Source: Serratia ureilytica (GTDB lineage Bacteria; Pseudomonadota; Gammaproteobacteria; Enterobacterales; Enterobacteriaceae). From it: a DNA stretch of 64,000 bases. Position 1 is the first letter of the stretch; every line of letters begins with the position of its first letter. Shown in pieces: positions 10,748 to 20,992 of this stretch. The stretch covers positions 227,468 through 291,467 of the forward strand of contig NZ_JABXOF010000009.1 of NCBI RefSeq assembly GCF_013375155.1. The letters run 5' to 3'. The notes under the pieces were generated by a model that was not told the DNA's origin, did not search any database, and saw only the letters and a program-made list of their open reading frames with translations. The translations under genes and the position numbers were made by a program.

Positions 10748-11848
10748 CTACAACCGCATTGGCATGACAACGTAGGCCGCCGCCTGGCTGGCGCCGTCTT
10801 CGATCTGCACGCTGGAGACCGAGTCGGTCAACAGCAGGCGCACGTCTTCACACTTGAGCGCGTTCAACACGTCCAGCACGTAGCTGACGTTGAAGCCGAT
10901 CTCCATCTCCGCGCCGTCGTAGCTGACGTCGAGGATCTCTTCCGCCTCTTCCTGTTCCGGGTTGTTGGCGGTGATCTTCAGCTGATTCTGGCTGACGTAC
11001 AGCCGCACGCCGCGGAATTTCTCGTTCGAGAGAATAGCCGCGCGGGCGAACGCCTGCTTGAGCAGATCGCAGCCGGCTTCCAGCGTTTTGTCCGGGTTCT
11101 TCGGCAAAACGCGGCGATAGTCCGGGAAACGGCCGTCAACCAGCTTGGACGTGAAGATGAAATCGCCGACGTGGGCGCGAATGTTGTTGCTGCCGATCTG
11201 CAGCTGCAGCAGCGAATCGCCGCCGTCCAGCAAGCGCACCAGCTCCATCACCCCTTTACGCGGCACGATCACCGAATGCGACGGCAACTGCTGGCCGATC
11301 GGCATCGAGCACACCGCCAGGCGGTGGCCGTCTGTCGCGACGGTGCGCAGCTCTTCGCCTTCGGTTTCAAACAGCATGCCGTTCAGGTAGTAACGTACGT
11401 CCTGATGGGCCATCGAGAACTGGGTGGCTTCGATCAGGCGCTTCAGCGTCGCCTGCGGCAAGGTGAATTCCACCTCGCTCTGCCAGTCGTCCAGGTTCGG
11501 GAAGTCCGCCGCGGGCAGCGTGGACAGCGAGAAACGGCTGCGGCCGGATCGCACCAGCATGCGCTCGCTCTCCAGCGTGACGGCGATCTCCGCCCCTTCC
11601 GGCAGGCCACGGCAGATATCAAAGAATTTGCGCGCGGGCACGGTGGTCGCGCCCGGCTCATGCGGCTGGGACAGGGCGACGCGCGCCACCATCTCCATCT
11701 CCAGATCGGTGCCGGTCAGCAGCAGGGAGCCTTCCGTCACCTGCAACAGCAGGTTGCCCAGGATCGGCAAGGTCGGGCGGCCGCCCAGCGGGCTGCTCAC
11801 CTGTTGCAGCGGTTTTAGCAGATGCTCACGTTCAACGATAAATTTCAT
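10748..11848 (-). CDS. dnaN: DNA polymerase III sliding clamp, beta subunit
   Basis: A 366-residue protein with three repeated clamp domains, starting MKFIVEREHLLKPLQQV and ending in the family C-terminus YVVMPMRL. The dimeric ring tethers polymerase III and many repair enzymes to DNA. The length equals that of E. coli DnaN. Its start is only four bases after the dnaA stop, so the two are translated from one message and probably coupled. Confidence 0.99.
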   Translation of the reverse strand: MKFIVEREHLLKPLQQVSSPLGGRPTLPILGNLLLQVTEGSLLLTGTDLEMEMVARVALSQPHEPGATTVPARKFFDICRGLPEGAEIAVTLESERMLVRSGRSRFSLSTLPAADFPNLDDWQSEVEFTLPQATLKRLIEATQFSMAHQDVRYYLNGMLFETEGEELRTVATDGHRLAVCSMPIGQQLPSHSVIVPRKGVMELVRLLDGGDSLLQLQIGSNNIRAHVGDFIFTSKLVDGRFPDYRRVLPKNPDKTLEAGCDLLKQAFARAAILSNEKFRGVRLYVSQNQLKITANNPEQEEAEEILDVSYDGAEMEIGFNVSYVLDVLNALKCEDVRLLLTDSVSSVQIEDGASQAAAYVVMPMRL

Positions 11849-11852
11849 AGCG

Positions 11853-13247
11853 CTATGAAGATAATGTTCTGATTAAATTGGAGAAATCTTCTTTGATGTC
11901 GTGACTTTCCTCACGCAGCTGCTCGATCTTCCGGCAGGCGTGCAACACCGTGGTATGGTCGCGGCCACCAAACGCATCGCCGATTTCCGGCAGGCTGTGG
12001 TTGGTGAGTTCCTTCGCCAGCGCCATCGCCATCTGGCGCGGGCGGGCAACGGATCGCGAACGCCGCTTGGACAGCAAATCCGCGACTTTAATCTTGTAAT
12101 ACTCCGCCACCGTCTTTTGGATATTGTCGATGGTGACCAGCTTTTCCTGCAGCGCCAGCAGATCGCGCAGCGCTTCGCGCACGAAATCGATGGTGATGGC
12201 CCGGCCGGTAAAGTTGGCGTTGGCGATCACGCGGTTCAGCGCCCCTTCGAGCTCACGCACGTTGGAACGCAGGCGCTTGGCGATGAAGAACGCCACTTCG
12301 CCCGGCAGGCGAATGTCGTTTTCGTCGGCCTTTTTCATCAGGATCGCCACGCGGGTTTCCAGCTCCGGCGGCTCGATCGCCACCGTCAGCCCCCAGCCGA
12401 AGCGGGACTTCAGACGATCTTCCACTCCGTTGATCTCTTTAGGGTAGCGATCCGAAGTCAGGATGATCTGCTGATTGCCTTCCAACAGGGCGTTAAAGGT
12501 ATGGAAGAACTCTTCCTGCGAACGCTCCTTGTTGGCGAAGAATTGGATGTCATCGATCAGCAACGCGTCGACCGAACGGTAGTAGCGCTTAAACTCTTCG
12601 ATGGCATTGTTCTGCAACGCTTTGACCATGTCCTGCACGAAGCGTTCCGAGTGCATGTAGACCACTTTGGCGTTGGCTTTGCGCGCCATGATGCCATTGC
12701 CGACCGCGTGCAGCAGGTGAGTTTTACCCAGGCCGGTGCCGCCATACAGGAACAAAGGGTTGTAGGCGCCGCCCGGGTTGTCCGCCACCTGGCGAGCCGC
12801 CGCGCGCGCCAGCTGGTTGGACTTACCCTCGACGAAGTTGTCGAAGGTGTGCTTGGGGTTGACGTTGGAGCGGTAAGAGAGCTCGGGTTGCGCCGCCGCG
12901 TTGTCCCAGCTCGGGCGCGAAGGCGCGGCCGTGCGCGCCGCCGGGGCTGCGGGGGCGCTGCTGACGCTGGCGGTCACGGTCTGGCTGATCACCTGCGTGA
13001 TCGGCTTGCTGCCGACTTCAAAACGCAGCAAAGGCGCATCCGTGCCGCAGAAATCATTCAGCAGACCATTGATGTTGTTTAAGTACTTATCGCGAACCCA
13101 ATCCAGCACAAAACGGTTAGGCGCGTACAGCGCCAGGGTGTTGTCACTCAGTTCCGCCTGCAATGGGCGAATCCACATACTAAATTCTGTGGCAGGTAAC
13201 TCATCCTGCAATCGGGCAAGACACTGCTGCCAAAGCGAAAGTGACAC
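11853..13247 (-). CDS. dnaA: chromosomal replication initiator DnaA
   Basis: A 464-residue initiator that binds DnaA boxes at oriC and opens the AT-rich unwinding element. Domain I starts [14 protein letters not shown]; domain II is an Ala/Pro-rich linker (about 85-120); domain III has Walker [10 protein letters not shown] and Walker [10 protein letters not shown]; domain IV has the DNA-reading signature [12 protein letters not shown]. The start is a GTG at 13247, as in E. coli, with GGAG six bases upstream; another in-frame GTG at 13259 has no good ribosome-binding site. The gene is about 35 kb from oriC. The upstream DNA has two DnaA boxes and many GATC sites, which fits autoregulation and SeqA control. 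Confidence 0.98.
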   Translation of the reverse strand: MSLSLWQQCLARLQDELPATEFSMWIRPLQAELSDNTLALYAPNRFVLDWVRDKYLNNINGLLNDFCGTDAPLLRFEVGSKPITQVISQTVTASVSSAPAAPAARTAAPSRPSWDNAAAQPELSYRSNVNPKHTFDNFVEGKSNQLARAAARQVADNPGGAYNPLFLYGGTGLGKTHLLHAVGNGIMARKANAKVVYMHSERFVQDMVKALQNNAIEEFKRYYRSVDALLIDDIQFFANKERSQEEFFHTFNALLEGNQQIILTSDRYPKEINGVEDRLKSRFGWGLTVAIEPPELETRVAILMKKADENDIRLPGEVAFFIAKRLRSNVRELEGALNRVIANANFTGRAITIDFVREALRDLLALQEKLVTIDNIQKTVAEYYKIKVADLLSKRRSRSVARPRQMAMALAKELTNHSLPEIGDAFGGRDHTTVLHACRKIEQLREESHDIKEDFSNLIRTLSS

Positions 13248-13476
13248 GGCGGACTCCACTCGAACAAGATCAATAAAGAAAAGAAACGGGCAACTTTTTT
13301 ATAACTCATGATTTTTGACACATACCCGGCATCGGCTGTTTGCCTGTGGGGGATGCGAACCGCCTTTCACGGTTTGTGTCCCTCACGATCCCGGTATGAG
13401 GGATCGCGATCGGAATGACGGATCATAGCGCAATCCGCGCAAGAGATCCTCCCCTTCCTCACAGATTAGATCCATT

Positions 13477-13485
13477 TTATCCACA
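13477..13485 (+). promoter_or_regulatory. DnaA box (perfect)
   Basis: TTATCCACA, the exact high-affinity DnaA box, about 230 bases upstream of dnaA. It is expected to mediate dnaA autorepression. Confidence 0.85.
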
Positions 13486-13586
13486 GGCCGCAGCCGGCGG
13501 CGATCTTTTCACCGCCGGCGCCGAATGGCCGCGCAGATCCCGGCCGCTGCGCCGCGTTTTTTACATTGTCAACCGGTTATACCCTG

Positions 13587-13595
13587 TTATCCACG
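13587..13595 (+). promoter_or_regulatory. DnaA box (one mismatch)
   Basis: TTATCCACG, 8 of 9 to the consensus, in the same orientation as the perfect box 110 bases away and just upstream of the rpmH promoter. Confidence 0.6.
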
Positions 13596-13636
13596 CCGGA
13601 TCCTGAGATCGCGCGCAAAGGATCTCACGGGGATCC

Positions 13637-13664
13637 TTGCGATTTCACCCCGAGTCCGTATAAT
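13637..13664 (+). promoter_or_regulatory. distal sigma-70 promoter for rpmH-rnpA
   Basis: TTGCGA (13637-13642), 16 bases, TATAAT (13659-13664). The -10 is perfect. It would give a leader of roughly 260 bases before rpmH. Confidence 0.7.
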
Positions 13665-13796
13665 CTTCGCCCTACGTGTGATACCTGGTTCCTTATGGTG
13701 CGTCATTAGCCAGACAGGATTCTGCGGTGACCACGGGCCAAGACCGGATTTTGTTCCGTTATTGGCAGACAACCAGGTAGGCTGGCGCGATGCGAA

Positions 13797-13825
13797 TTGA
13801 CTCAGGACTGTACAATTATTACAAT
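13797..13825 (+). promoter_or_regulatory. proximal sigma-70 promoter for rpmH-rnpA
   Basis: TTGACT (13797-13802), 17 bases, TACAAT (13820-13825): 5 of 6 in both hexamers with ideal spacing, about 100 bases before the rpmH start. Confidence 0.75.
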
Positions 13826-13917
13826 CCCGCTTCTTTATGTATTGCGATTGAGGCGTCGGTCATCTTCACGCCGAGTAGCCAAACGCGTTTACTGATCAGT
13901 AATTATTTTAAGTTTAG

Positions 13918-14070
<153 letters not shown>

Positions 14071-14087
14071 TAAAGCTAACCCGCTGA

Positions 14088-14447
14088 GTGGTTAAGCTCG
14101 CTTTTCCCAGGGAGTTACGTTTGTTAACTCCCACTCATTTCACTTTCGTCTTCCAGCAGCCACAACGGGCTGGCACGCCGCAAATCACCATCCTCGGCCG
14201 CCTGAACCAGCTGGGGCATCCCCGCATCGGTCTTACCGTCGCCAAAAAACACGTCAAACGCGCGCACGAGCGTAATCGGATCAAACGCCTAACCCGCGAA
14301 AGCTTCCGCCTGCGTCAGCACGAATTACCGGCGATGGATTTTGTCGTGGTGGCCAAAAAGGGGATAGCGGATTTGGATAACCGCGCGCTGACGGAAGCTT
14401 TGGATAAATTATGGCGTCGCCACTGTCGCCAGGCTCCCGCATCCTGA
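14088..14447 (+). CDS. rnpA: ribonuclease P protein component
   Basis: A 119-residue basic protein with a GTG start, as in E. coli. It carries the RNR motif in [19 protein letters not shown], which contacts the catalytic RNA and the pre-tRNA leader. With the rnpB RNA it removes the 5' leaders of pre-tRNAs. It follows rpmH by 17 bases, and its 3' end overlaps yidD by 37 bases, so translation of the two is coupled. Confidence 0.98.
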   Translation: MVKLAFPRELRLLTPTHFTFVFQQPQRAGTPQITILGRLNQLGHPRIGLTVAKKHVKRAHERNRIKRLTRESFRLRQHELPAMDFVVVAKKGIADLDNRALTEALDKLWRRHCRQAPAS

Positions 14448-14668
14448 TCGGGCTGGTGCGGGCCTATCAGCTCGTCATCAGTCCGCTGCTAGGGCCTCGT
14501 TGTCGCTTCCAGCCGACATGCTCTCATTACGCAATTGAGGCATTAAGCAGGTTTGGCATGATAAAAGGCAGTTGGTTAGCATTGAAACGCGTATTAAAAT
14601 GCCACCCTTTGAACCCAGGTGGCGATGATCCGGTGCCGCCAAAAACCGACGATAACAGAGAACACTAA
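14411..14668 (+). CDS. yidD: membrane protein insertion efficiency factor YidD
   Basis: An 85-residue protein with the family core [20 protein letters not shown], three conserved cysteines (C-x5-C plus KCHPLNPGG), and an amphipathic N-terminus. YidD helps membrane insertion near SecYEG/YidC. It begins inside rnpA and ends two bases before yidC, the usual tight arrangement. Confidence 0.97.
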   Translation: MASPLSPGSRILIGLVRAYQLVISPLLGPRCRFQPTCSHYAIEALSRFGMIKGSWLALKRVLKCHPLNPGGDDPVPPKTDDNREH

Positions 14669-14670
14669 CG

Positions 14671-16308
14671 ATGGATTCGCAACGCAATCTTCTCCTCATC
14701 GCTCTGCTGTTCGTGTCTTTCATGATCTGGCAGGCATGGCAAACGGACAACGCTCCGCAGCCGGCCGCACAGACCACGCAACAGACTTCGAACGCAGTAG
14801 CCGGTGATGCCGCCAACCAGGCCGTGCCAGCCAGTGGTCAGGGTAAGCTGATTACCGTGAACACCGACGTGCTGTCACTGACCATCAACACCCGTGGTGG
14901 CGATATCGAGCAGGCTAAACTGTTGGCCTACCCGGAAACTCTGGGTTCATCGACTCCGTTCCAACTGCTGGAAACCACTCCGTCGTTCGTCTATCAGGCG
15001 CAAAGCGGCCTGACCGGTAAAAACGGCCCGGACAACCCGGCCAACGGCGAACGCCCGCTGTACCAAGCGGCGCAGGACAGCTACACCCTGCCGGAAGGCC
15101 AGGACGAGCTGCGCATCCCGCTGACCTACACCGATAAAGACGGCGCGGTCTACACCAAGACCTTCGTGCTCAAACGCAACCACTATGCGGTCGGCGTGGA
15201 TTACAGCATCGACAACAAAGGCGCGGCGCCGCTGGAGCTGACCCTGTTCGGCCAGCTGAAGCAGACCACCGAATTGCCTAAGCACCGCGATACCGGCAGC
15301 AGCAACTTCGCGTTGCACACCTTCCGCGGCGCGGCATACTCGTCCAGCGAGGACAAGTACCAGAAATACGCGTTCGACAAAGACGAAAACCTGAGCGTCA
15401 CCACCAAAGACGGTTGGGTCGCCATGCTGCAGCAGTACTTCGCCACCGCGTGGGTACCGGCGACCAAGGGTGACAACACCTTCTACACCGCCAAACCGGG
15501 TGACAACTTGTCCACCATCGGCTTCAAATCTACCCCGGTCGTGGTGCAGCCTGGCGCTCAGCAGCAGCTGAACGCGACCCTATGGGTCGGCCCGGAGCTG
15601 CAGGACCAGATGGCCCAACTGGCGCCTCACCTGGACCTGACCGTGGATTACGGCTGGCTGTGGTTCATCTCCCAGCCGCTGTTCAAACTGCTGAAGTTCA
15701 TCCACGGCTTTATCGGCAACTGGGGCTTCTCCATCATCATCATCACCTTCATCGTGCGCGGCATCATGTACCCGCTGACCAAGGCGCAGTACACCTCGAT
15801 GGCGAAAATGCGCATGCTGCAGCCGAAGCTGCAGGCGATGCGCGAACGCATCGGCGATGACAAGCAGCGCATGAGCCAAGAGATGATGGCGCTGTACAAG
15901 GCGGAGAAAGTCAACCCGCTCGGCGGCTGCCTGCCGCTGATCATTCAGATGCCGATCTTCCTGGCGCTGTACTACATGCTGATGGGTTCGGTCGAGCTGC
16001 GCCATGCGCCGTTCGCCCTGTGGATCCATGACCTGTCGGCGCAAGACCCGTACTACATCCTGCCAATCCTGATGGGCGTGACGATGTTCTTCATCCAGAA
16101 GATGTCGCCGACCACCGTGACTGACCCGATGCAGCAGAAAATCATGACCTTCATGCCGGTGATCTTCACAGTGTTCTTCCTGTGGTTCCCGTCCGGTCTG
16201 GTGCTGTACTACATCGTCAGCAACCTGGTGACCATCCTGCAGCAGCAGCTGATTTACCGTGGTCTGGAAAAACGCGGTCTGCACAGCCGCGACAAGAAAA
16301 AAAGCTAA
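14671..16308 (+). CDS. yidC: membrane protein insertase YidC
   Basis: A 545-residue Oxa1-family insertase. Residues 6-20 form the first membrane anchor ([15 protein letters not shown]), followed by a large periplasmic beta-super-sandwich domain to about residue 330, then five membrane segments carrying the conserved cytoplasmic hairpin ([18 protein letters not shown]) and the hydrophilic-groove region. It ends in a basic tail (RDKKKS). It inserts small membrane proteins, including the Fo c and a subunits of the ATP synthase encoded at 43-44 kb, alone or with SecYEG. Confidence 0.98.
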   Translation: MDSQRNLLLIALLFVSFMIWQAWQTDNAPQPAAQTTQQTSNAVAGDAANQAVPASGQGKLITVNTDVLSLTINTRGGDIEQAKLLAYPETLGSSTPFQLLETTPSFVYQAQSGLTGKNGPDNPANGERPLYQAAQDSYTLPEGQDELRIPLTYTDKDGAVYTKTFVLKRNHYAVGVDYSIDNKGAAPLELTLFGQLKQTTELPKHRDTGSSNFALHTFRGAAYSSSEDKYQKYAFDKDENLSVTTKDGWVAMLQQYFATAWVPATKGDNTFYTAKPGDNLSTIGFKSTPVVVQPGAQQQLNATLWVGPELQDQMAQLAPHLDLTVDYGWLWFISQPLFKLLKFIHGFIGNWGFSIIIITFIVRGIMYPLTKAQYTSMAKMRMLQPKLQAMRERIGDDKQRMSQEMMALYKAEKVNPLGGCLPLIIQMPIFLALYYMLMGSVELRHAPFALWIHDLSAQDPYYILPILMGVTMFFIQKMSPTTVTDPMQQKIMTFMPVIFTVFFLWFPSGLVLYYIVSNLVTILQQQLIYRGLEKRGLHSRDKKKS

Positions 16309-16351
16309 GCGTATTGTAGGGGTTCGGCGCGCCGACCCTTGCAGTCACCCC

Positions 16352-16377
16352 AAAGGCGGTCATTAGACCGCCTTTTT
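16352..16377 (+). terminator. rho-independent terminator after yidC
   Basis: GGCGGT (16355-16360), CATTAG, ACCGCC (16367-16372) followed by five T, with A residues on the other side. It lies between yidC and mnmE. Confidence 0.85.
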
Positions 16378-16404
16378 GCATCTTAATCGTCAGAGAGAAC
16401 CGTT

Positions 16405-17769
16405 ATGAGCACCACCGATACCATCGTAGCCCAAGCCACCCCGCCGGGACGCGGCGGCGTCGGCATTCTGCGCATTTCCGGAAGCAAGGCCAAAGACGTC
16501 GCCCAGGCGTTGCTCGGCAAGCTGCCGAAGCCGCGCTACGCTGACTATCTGCCGTTCCGCGACGCTACGGGCGCCACCCTCGATCAGGGCATCGCGCTGT
16601 GGTTCCCGGGGCCGAACTCCTTTACCGGCGAAGACGTGCTGGAACTGCAGGGCCACGGCGGGCCGGTGATCCTCGATCTGCTGCTCAAGCGCGTGCTGGC
16701 GCTGCCCGACGTGCGCATCGCGCGGCCGGGCGAGTTCTCCGAGCGCGCGTTTCTCAACGACAAACTCGATCTGGCGCAGGCCGAAGCGATTGCCGATCTG
16801 ATCGACGCCAGCTCCGAGCAGGCGGCGCGTTCGGCGATGAACTCGCTGCAGGGCGCGTTCTCCACCCGCATCCACCAGCTCGTGGAAGCGCTCACTCACC
16901 TGCGAATCTATGTGGAAGCGGCGATCGACTTCCCGGACGAGGAAATCGACTTCCTGTCCGACGGTAAAATCGAGGCGCAGCTCAACGACGTGATGGCGGA
17001 TCTGGACAACGTGCGCGGTGAAGCGCGCCAGGGCAGCCTGCTGCGCGAAGGGATGAAGGTGGTGATCGCCGGGCGCCCCAATGCCGGCAAATCGAGCCTG
17101 CTCAATGCGCTGGCAGGACGCGAGGCGGCGATCGTCACCGATATCGCCGGCACCACCCGCGACGTTCTGCGCGAACACATCCATATCGACGGCATGCCGC
17201 TGCACATCATCGACACCGCCGGCCTGCGCGACGCCAGCGACGAAGTGGAACGCATCGGCATCGAACGTGCATGGAACGAGATCGAACAGGCCGACAGGGT
17301 GCTGTTTATGGTTGACGGCACCACCACCGCCGCCACCGAGCCGGCGGAGATCTGGCCGGAGTTTATGGCGCGCCTGCCTGGCACGCTACCTATCACCGTG
17401 GTGCGCAACAAAGCCGACATCACCGGTGAAACGCTGGGTCTGACGGAAGTGAATAACCACTCACTTATTCGCCTGTCGGCCCGCACCGGCGAAGGCGTCG
17501 ATGTGCTGCGCGATCATCTTAAACAGAGCATGGGCTTCACCAGCAACATGGAAGGCGGCTTCCTGGCGCGCCGCCGCCACCTGCAGGCGCTGGAACTGGC
17601 GGCGCAGCACCTGGTGCAGGGCAAAGAACAGTTAGTGAGCGCTTACGCGGGGGAGCTGCTGGCCGAGGAACTGCGCCAGGCGCAGCTGGCCCTGAGCGAA
17701 ATCACCGGCGAATTCACCTCCGACGATCTGCTGGGCCGCATCTTCTCCAGCTTCTGTATCGGCAAGTAA
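16405..17769 (+). CDS. mnmE: tRNA-modifying GTPase MnmE
   Basis: A 454-residue protein. The N-terminal tetrahydrofolate-binding domain starts [17 protein letters not shown] helical domain holds an inserted G domain with GRPNAGKSS (G1), DIAGTTRD (G2), DTAG (G3) and NKAD (G4). It ends in the catalytic motif CIGK, whose cysteine is conserved. With MnmG (encoded at 46-48 kb) it installs the cmnm5 group on wobble U34 of several tRNAs. It follows the yidC terminator by about 30 bases. Confidence 0.98.
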   Translation: MSTTDTIVAQATPPGRGGVGILRISGSKAKDVAQALLGKLPKPRYADYLPFRDATGATLDQGIALWFPGPNSFTGEDVLELQGHGGPVILDLLLKRVLALPDVRIARPGEFSERAFLNDKLDLAQAEAIADLIDASSEQAARSAMNSLQGAFSTRIHQLVEALTHLRIYVEAAIDFPDEEIDFLSDGKIEAQLNDVMADLDNVRGEARQGSLLREGMKVVIAGRPNAGKSSLLNALAGREAAIVTDIAGTTRDVLREHIHIDGMPLHIIDTAGLRDASDEVERIGIERAWNEIEQADRVLFMVDGTTTAATEPAEIWPEFMARLPGTLPITVVRNKADITGETLGLTEVNNHSLIRLSARTGEGVDVLRDHLKQSMGFTSNMEGGFLARRRHLQALELAAQHLVQGKEQLVSAYAGELLAEELRQAQLALSEITGEFTSDDLLGRIFSSFCIGK

Positions 17770-17786
17770 CATCGCCAGACGCCTTC

Positions 17787-17821
17787 ACGGCCGGGACAAG
17801 CCCTTGTTCCGGCCGTTTTTC
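17787..17821 (+). terminator. rho-independent terminator after mnmE
   Basis: ACGGCCGGGACAAG and CTTGTTCCGGCCGT form a long stem (17787-17816) with one G-T pair, followed by five T. Confidence 0.88.
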
Positions 17822-17916
17822 TTTTCCGCTCTCGCTCTGCGCGCCGGCTCACAGAGCCGCCGCAGCGTCCCGCGCTATACTGGCCAGTCAGGAATCTCTC
17901 TCAGGAACGAGTCAAC

Positions 17917-18717
17917 ATGGCATTGACCCTCAGGGTACTGCTGGAAAACCGCCGCGCCGCCGGCGCCAACCCGCTATTGCAGGCCAAGGCCGGGTTAAGC
18001 CTGCTGATTGAGGATGATACGACGTCCATACTGTTCGATACCGGCCCCGACGACAGCTTTCTGCGCAATGCGGCGCTGATGGGTGTCGATCTCTCCCGTA
18101 TCACCGCGACGGTGCTCTCCCACGGCCACTATGACCACTGCGGCGGCGTCGCCTGGCTGCCAGACAACAGCCGTATCATCTGCCACCCGCAGGTCGGCGA
18201 TGAGCGCTATGCGGCGCTGAAGGTGCTGGGCCACACTCGGAAAATAAAAAAGCTCTCTTTGGATATCGACTACTCGCGCCACCGCATGCAATACAGCCGA
18301 GAGCCGCTGGCGATCGGCGATCGCTTTATGTGGTCAGGCGAAATCGCGGTGCCCGCACCCCGCGCCTACGGGGTGATCGCCGGGGAGAACGCAGCGGTAG
18401 ATTACGTTATTGACGAAGGGGTGCTGATTTACAAATCGGATCGCGGTCTGGTGATCGTGACCGGCTGCGGGCACCGCGGGATCGTCAATATCGTGCGCCA
18501 TTGCCAGCAAATCACCGGGGTCGATCGGATCCACGCCTTGATCGGCGGTTTTCATCTGCGCTGCGCTTCCCCGCGCACGCTCTGGCGCGTCCGCCGTTTT
18601 TTGCGCCAGCATCAGCCGGAAAAGATTATGGGCTGCCACTGTACCGGCGCCTGGGGCCGGCTATGGCTGCCGGAAGGGATCGCGCCGGCCACCGGCGATA
18701 GGCTGGTGCTGGATTAA
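17917..18717 (+). CDS. metallo-beta-lactamase-fold hydrolase (COG1237 type)
   Basis: A 266-residue MBL-fold protein. The metal motif is intact: SHGHYDHCGG (HxHxDH, about residue 69), a later histidine in VTGCGHRGI and another in GGFHL, with a GCHCTG motif near the C-terminus. This pattern fits the group related to the archaeal enzyme MptA-like/dihydropterin ribofuranosyl-aminobenzene phosphate synthase (COG1237); in bacteria the substrate is generally unknown. It is monocistronic, with the mnmE terminator before it and a convergent permease gene 10 bases after it. In E. coli the same place, downstream of mnmE, holds tnaCAB, so this is a variable site. Confidence 0.75.
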   Translation: MALTLRVLLENRRAAGANPLLQAKAGLSLLIEDDTTSILFDTGPDDSFLRNAALMGVDLSRITATVLSHGHYDHCGGVAWLPDNSRIICHPQVGDERYAALKVLGHTRKIKKLSLDIDYSRHRMQYSREPLAIGDRFMWSGEIAVPAPRAYGVIAGENAAVDYVIDEGVLIYKSDRGLVIVTGCGHRGIVNIVRHCQQITGVDRIHALIGGFHLRCASPRTLWRVRRFLRQHQPEKIMGCHCTGAWGRLWLPEGIAPATGDRLVLD

Positions 18718-18727
18718 GCGTGCAGCT

Positions 18728-19849
18728 TTACACCAACAACGTTGCGATTACCGCGATCCCGCAGCCCAGCACGACGACGCCGATCCCCTTTTGCCTGCCG
18801 TCGCCCCGTAGCAAAAAATACAGTGATGGAATGAAAAAGACGGTCATCACGATAACGGGTATCGACCAGCCCGAGATGATCTTGATAATGCTCGGGTTGA
18901 TCGCGCCAATAAACGTACAGACAACGATATTCCCTGCGATGATTCTCTTTTTGCCCGCCACGCCGAAGGACGTAATGCCATCGATCACGCCGGTCAACGT
19001 GCCGATATAGGCGCCGCCGGTCAGTAAACACAGCAACAGGGCAGCGCCTAACCACGCCGTGGCGTTGCCGGTCAAACCGGCGGTATAAAACAGCGCATCT
19101 ACATTGCGGCTGTTAATGATTGAGATGTCATCCAGCGTCAGCAAACGGCTGATGGCGATAACGATCATGACGATAAACGCCATGATCAGTACCTTGCCAA
19201 ACAGAATACTGCGCGCCTGCGGTCGTAAGGCGCTTTTCGCAAAGCGCTGGATGCACGGGGTAAAGTTAAATGTAAAAAGAAAAATCGGCAGCAGCAGCCA
19301 CGTCTGCAATGAAATGCCAGGCGGCGCCTGCACCGCCTGCTGCCCCACCGCAGGTTGTAACAGGAAAAACACCGCCAGGATCGCCACCAGTACGATAGAA
19401 ACCAGTGCCATTCTGGAAATCAGGTGCTCGATTCGCTGACTAAACGCCAACCATGCCACCGACAGCGCGGCACTCAGCAACAGCGAAATGCCGCCCCTGA
19501 CCCAGAATCCGTTGTGGAAAAAAGACGCGACGACGTTGACCAAGGTGATGAAATTTATCAGCACGATAATAATCATCGACAAAATAAACAGCACACAGAC
19601 GATTGCCGCTGCCCGCTCGCCGATAAATGTCGATGATGCCGCCAGGAAATCTTTCTCCGGGTGCGAAATGATGAATTTGAAAAAAAGATAGTGCGCCATC
19701 ATCGATACCGACATGGCGATAACGATAAACAGCATGAACACTTTCATCCCCAGCACGCCCGGCCCCACCGCCTGTGGCAAAAAGAAAATCCCGGCGCCGA
19801 ATGCCGTGGAGAAGAAAGTGACAGGCCAATACAGGTGTGAGATTTTCAT
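18728..19849 (-). CDS. HAAAP-family amino-acid permease (SdaC-like)
   Basis: A 373-residue protein with about 11 hydrophobic segments, starting MKISHLYWPVTFFSTAFGAGIFFLPQ; the FGAGIFFLP motif in the first membrane segment is typical of the hydroxy/aromatic amino-acid permeases (SdaC, TdcC, TnaB). It is shorter than the usual ~415-430 residues. It probably carries an amino acid by proton symport across the inner membrane; specificity cannot be read. It lies 56 bases downstream of an unrecognised gene on the same strand, so the two likely form one transcript. Its codon use is more AT-rich than the neighbouring core genes. Confidence 0.75.
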   Translation of the reverse strand: MKISHLYWPVTFFSTAFGAGIFFLPQAVGPGVLGMKVFMLFIVIAMSVSMMAHYLFFKFIISHPEKDFLAASSTFIGERAAAIVCVLFILSMIIIVLINFITLVNVVASFFHNGFWVRGGISLLLSAALSVAWLAFSQRIEHLISRMALVSIVLVAILAVFFLLQPAVGQQAVQAPPGISLQTWLLLPIFLFTFNFTPCIQRFAKSALRPQARSILFGKVLIMAFIVMIVIAISRLLTLDDISIINSRNVDALFYTAGLTGNATAWLGAALLLCLLTGGAYIGTLTGVIDGITSFGVAGKKRIIAGNIVVCTFIGAINPSIIKIISGWSIPVIVMTVFFIPSLYFLLRGDGRQKGIGVVVLGCGIAVIATLLV

Positions 19850-19905
19850 GATGATGCTCGACCATCATGGCTATGCGTGACGCATAGCCAGCTGGCACAA
19901 AAATG

Positions 19906-20799
19906 TCATTCGAAACAGGATTTGCCGAAGAAGACCAGTAAAGAAGGCAAAGTGAAGTTATCGTAAAAAGTTGCGGCCGCACGATAGCCGTTAAGCACGT
20001 TGACGCGTGAACACAGCGGAAAAACACCAATATGCGACGTGTAATTATCAAAGATTTTATTGGAGGAAATGCGATACCGAATAGCCCTGAACGTCGCAGC
20101 ATTTCCCGCCGCGCAGGTCGGTTTATTTTCCTTGATGATATCGAACGCGTGTTCACCCACCGTCATCTTCACATTTCCGTCTTGGCGCTGAAAATACGCC
20201 TCTTTATCCATACGGTTTTTAATGTGGCGTTTAAAGCGATCCGCCATGTTTTTCTCACTGACATAAAATGCTTTTATATCAATGCCATGACGTTGATTCG
20301 ACGCCAGAATGTAGGCGTTTATTTTTTCCGGAATAATGTACGGCGATGTCGCCATCTTCCTGAATTCGTTAGCGCCGTCTATCTCGCTGCCATCGCTTTT
20401 TTCCATATAGAAATCATTTATTTCCATCAAGAAGTCAGGCTGAACACTGAGCCGTCTGATGGATTCGGCAATGTAGTCGATGCAGAAGCGCGCGGACTTT
20501 TCCACTTCACTGCTGACAGAAAAACGATCGTCCAAATTAACCACGGTATGCCCACCGGAAATCACCACATTATCCGTCAAAAAAGACGATGCCAGCGCGA
20601 TGAGGTCTTCAACGTTGTTATTTGAAACCTCATTGTTGATAACCTCAGCGATCCCATTCTGATCGGCTTTGTAGACAATAAAGCGATCTTCACCCTTCCA
20701 ACCTTTTTTGCAGTTACATTTATATTCTTTAAAAACAACACGTTCAGCTGTCTTATAAAAATCGGCGCTTTGCAGCGGCATTAATTCGAGATCTGGCAT
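19906..20799 (-). CDS. unrecognised AT-rich protein, partner of the permease
   Basis: A 297-residue soluble protein starting MPDLELMPLQSADFYKTAE at 20799; a longer reading to 20898 is possible but its extra 33 residues look non-coding, and GGGAAG precedes 20799 at a usable distance. It has no signal peptide or membrane segment. Noticeable features are an early Cys pair in YKCNCKKGWKGED, SGGHTVVNLDD, a basic central helix (MADRFKRHIKNRMDKEAYF), and a Cys in KPTCAAGNAATFRAI. I recognise no family. The gene is much AT-richer than the core genes, a sign of transfer, and lies between a permease gene and an aberrant tRNA gene. A biosynthetic or modifying enzyme acting on an amino acid is a guess from context only. 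Confidence 0.6.
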   Translation of the reverse strand: MPDLELMPLQSADFYKTAERVVFKEYKCNCKKGWKGEDRFIVYKADQNGIAEVINNEVSNNNVEDLIALASSFLTDNVVISGGHTVVNLDDRFSVSSEVEKSARFCIDYIAESIRRLSVQPDFLMEINDFYMEKSDGSEIDGANEFRKMATSPYIIPEKINAYILASNQRHGIDIKAFYVSEKNMADRFKRHIKNRMDKEAYFQRQDGNVKMTVGEHAFDIIKENKPTCAAGNAATFRAIRYRISSNKIFDNYTSHIGVFPLCSRVNVLNGYRAAATFYDNFTLPSLLVFFGKSCFE

Positions 20800-20891
20800 A
20801 CCCTTCTTCCCTATTCGTAGCCAATGACGCCAACTTTTTATAACAATAGCTAATGTAAATTTAGTGACCTGACTCTGATAATTAATAAACA

Positions 20892-20917
20892 CCCACAATA
20901 AATAGGGTTTTTGTGGG
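20892..20917. other. imperfect inverted repeat upstream of the unrecognised gene
   Basis: Plus-strand CCCACAA and TTGTGGG flank a 12-base AT-rich spacer about 95 bases upstream of the unrecognised gene. It could be a terminator, an operator for a dimeric regulator, or chance. Confidence 0.35.
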
Positions 20918-20992
20918 TTTGCTCACATTTTCAAGTTCAGGTTATTTTAACCATTTTTATTATGTGGTTTTATATTTCCAACAAACGAATGC

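Larger units (their letters stand above)
13248..13636. promoter_or_regulatory. dnaA upstream control region, rich in GATC sites
   Basis: About 390 bases without a gene, between dnaA and the rpmH promoter. It holds two DnaA boxes (listed separately) and roughly a dozen GATC sites between 13261 and 13640, with a run of four in 13387-13434. Dam/SeqA sequestration and DnaA binding are established controls of dnaA in E. coli. No single dnaA promoter could be fixed with confidence by eye. Confidence 0.7.
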
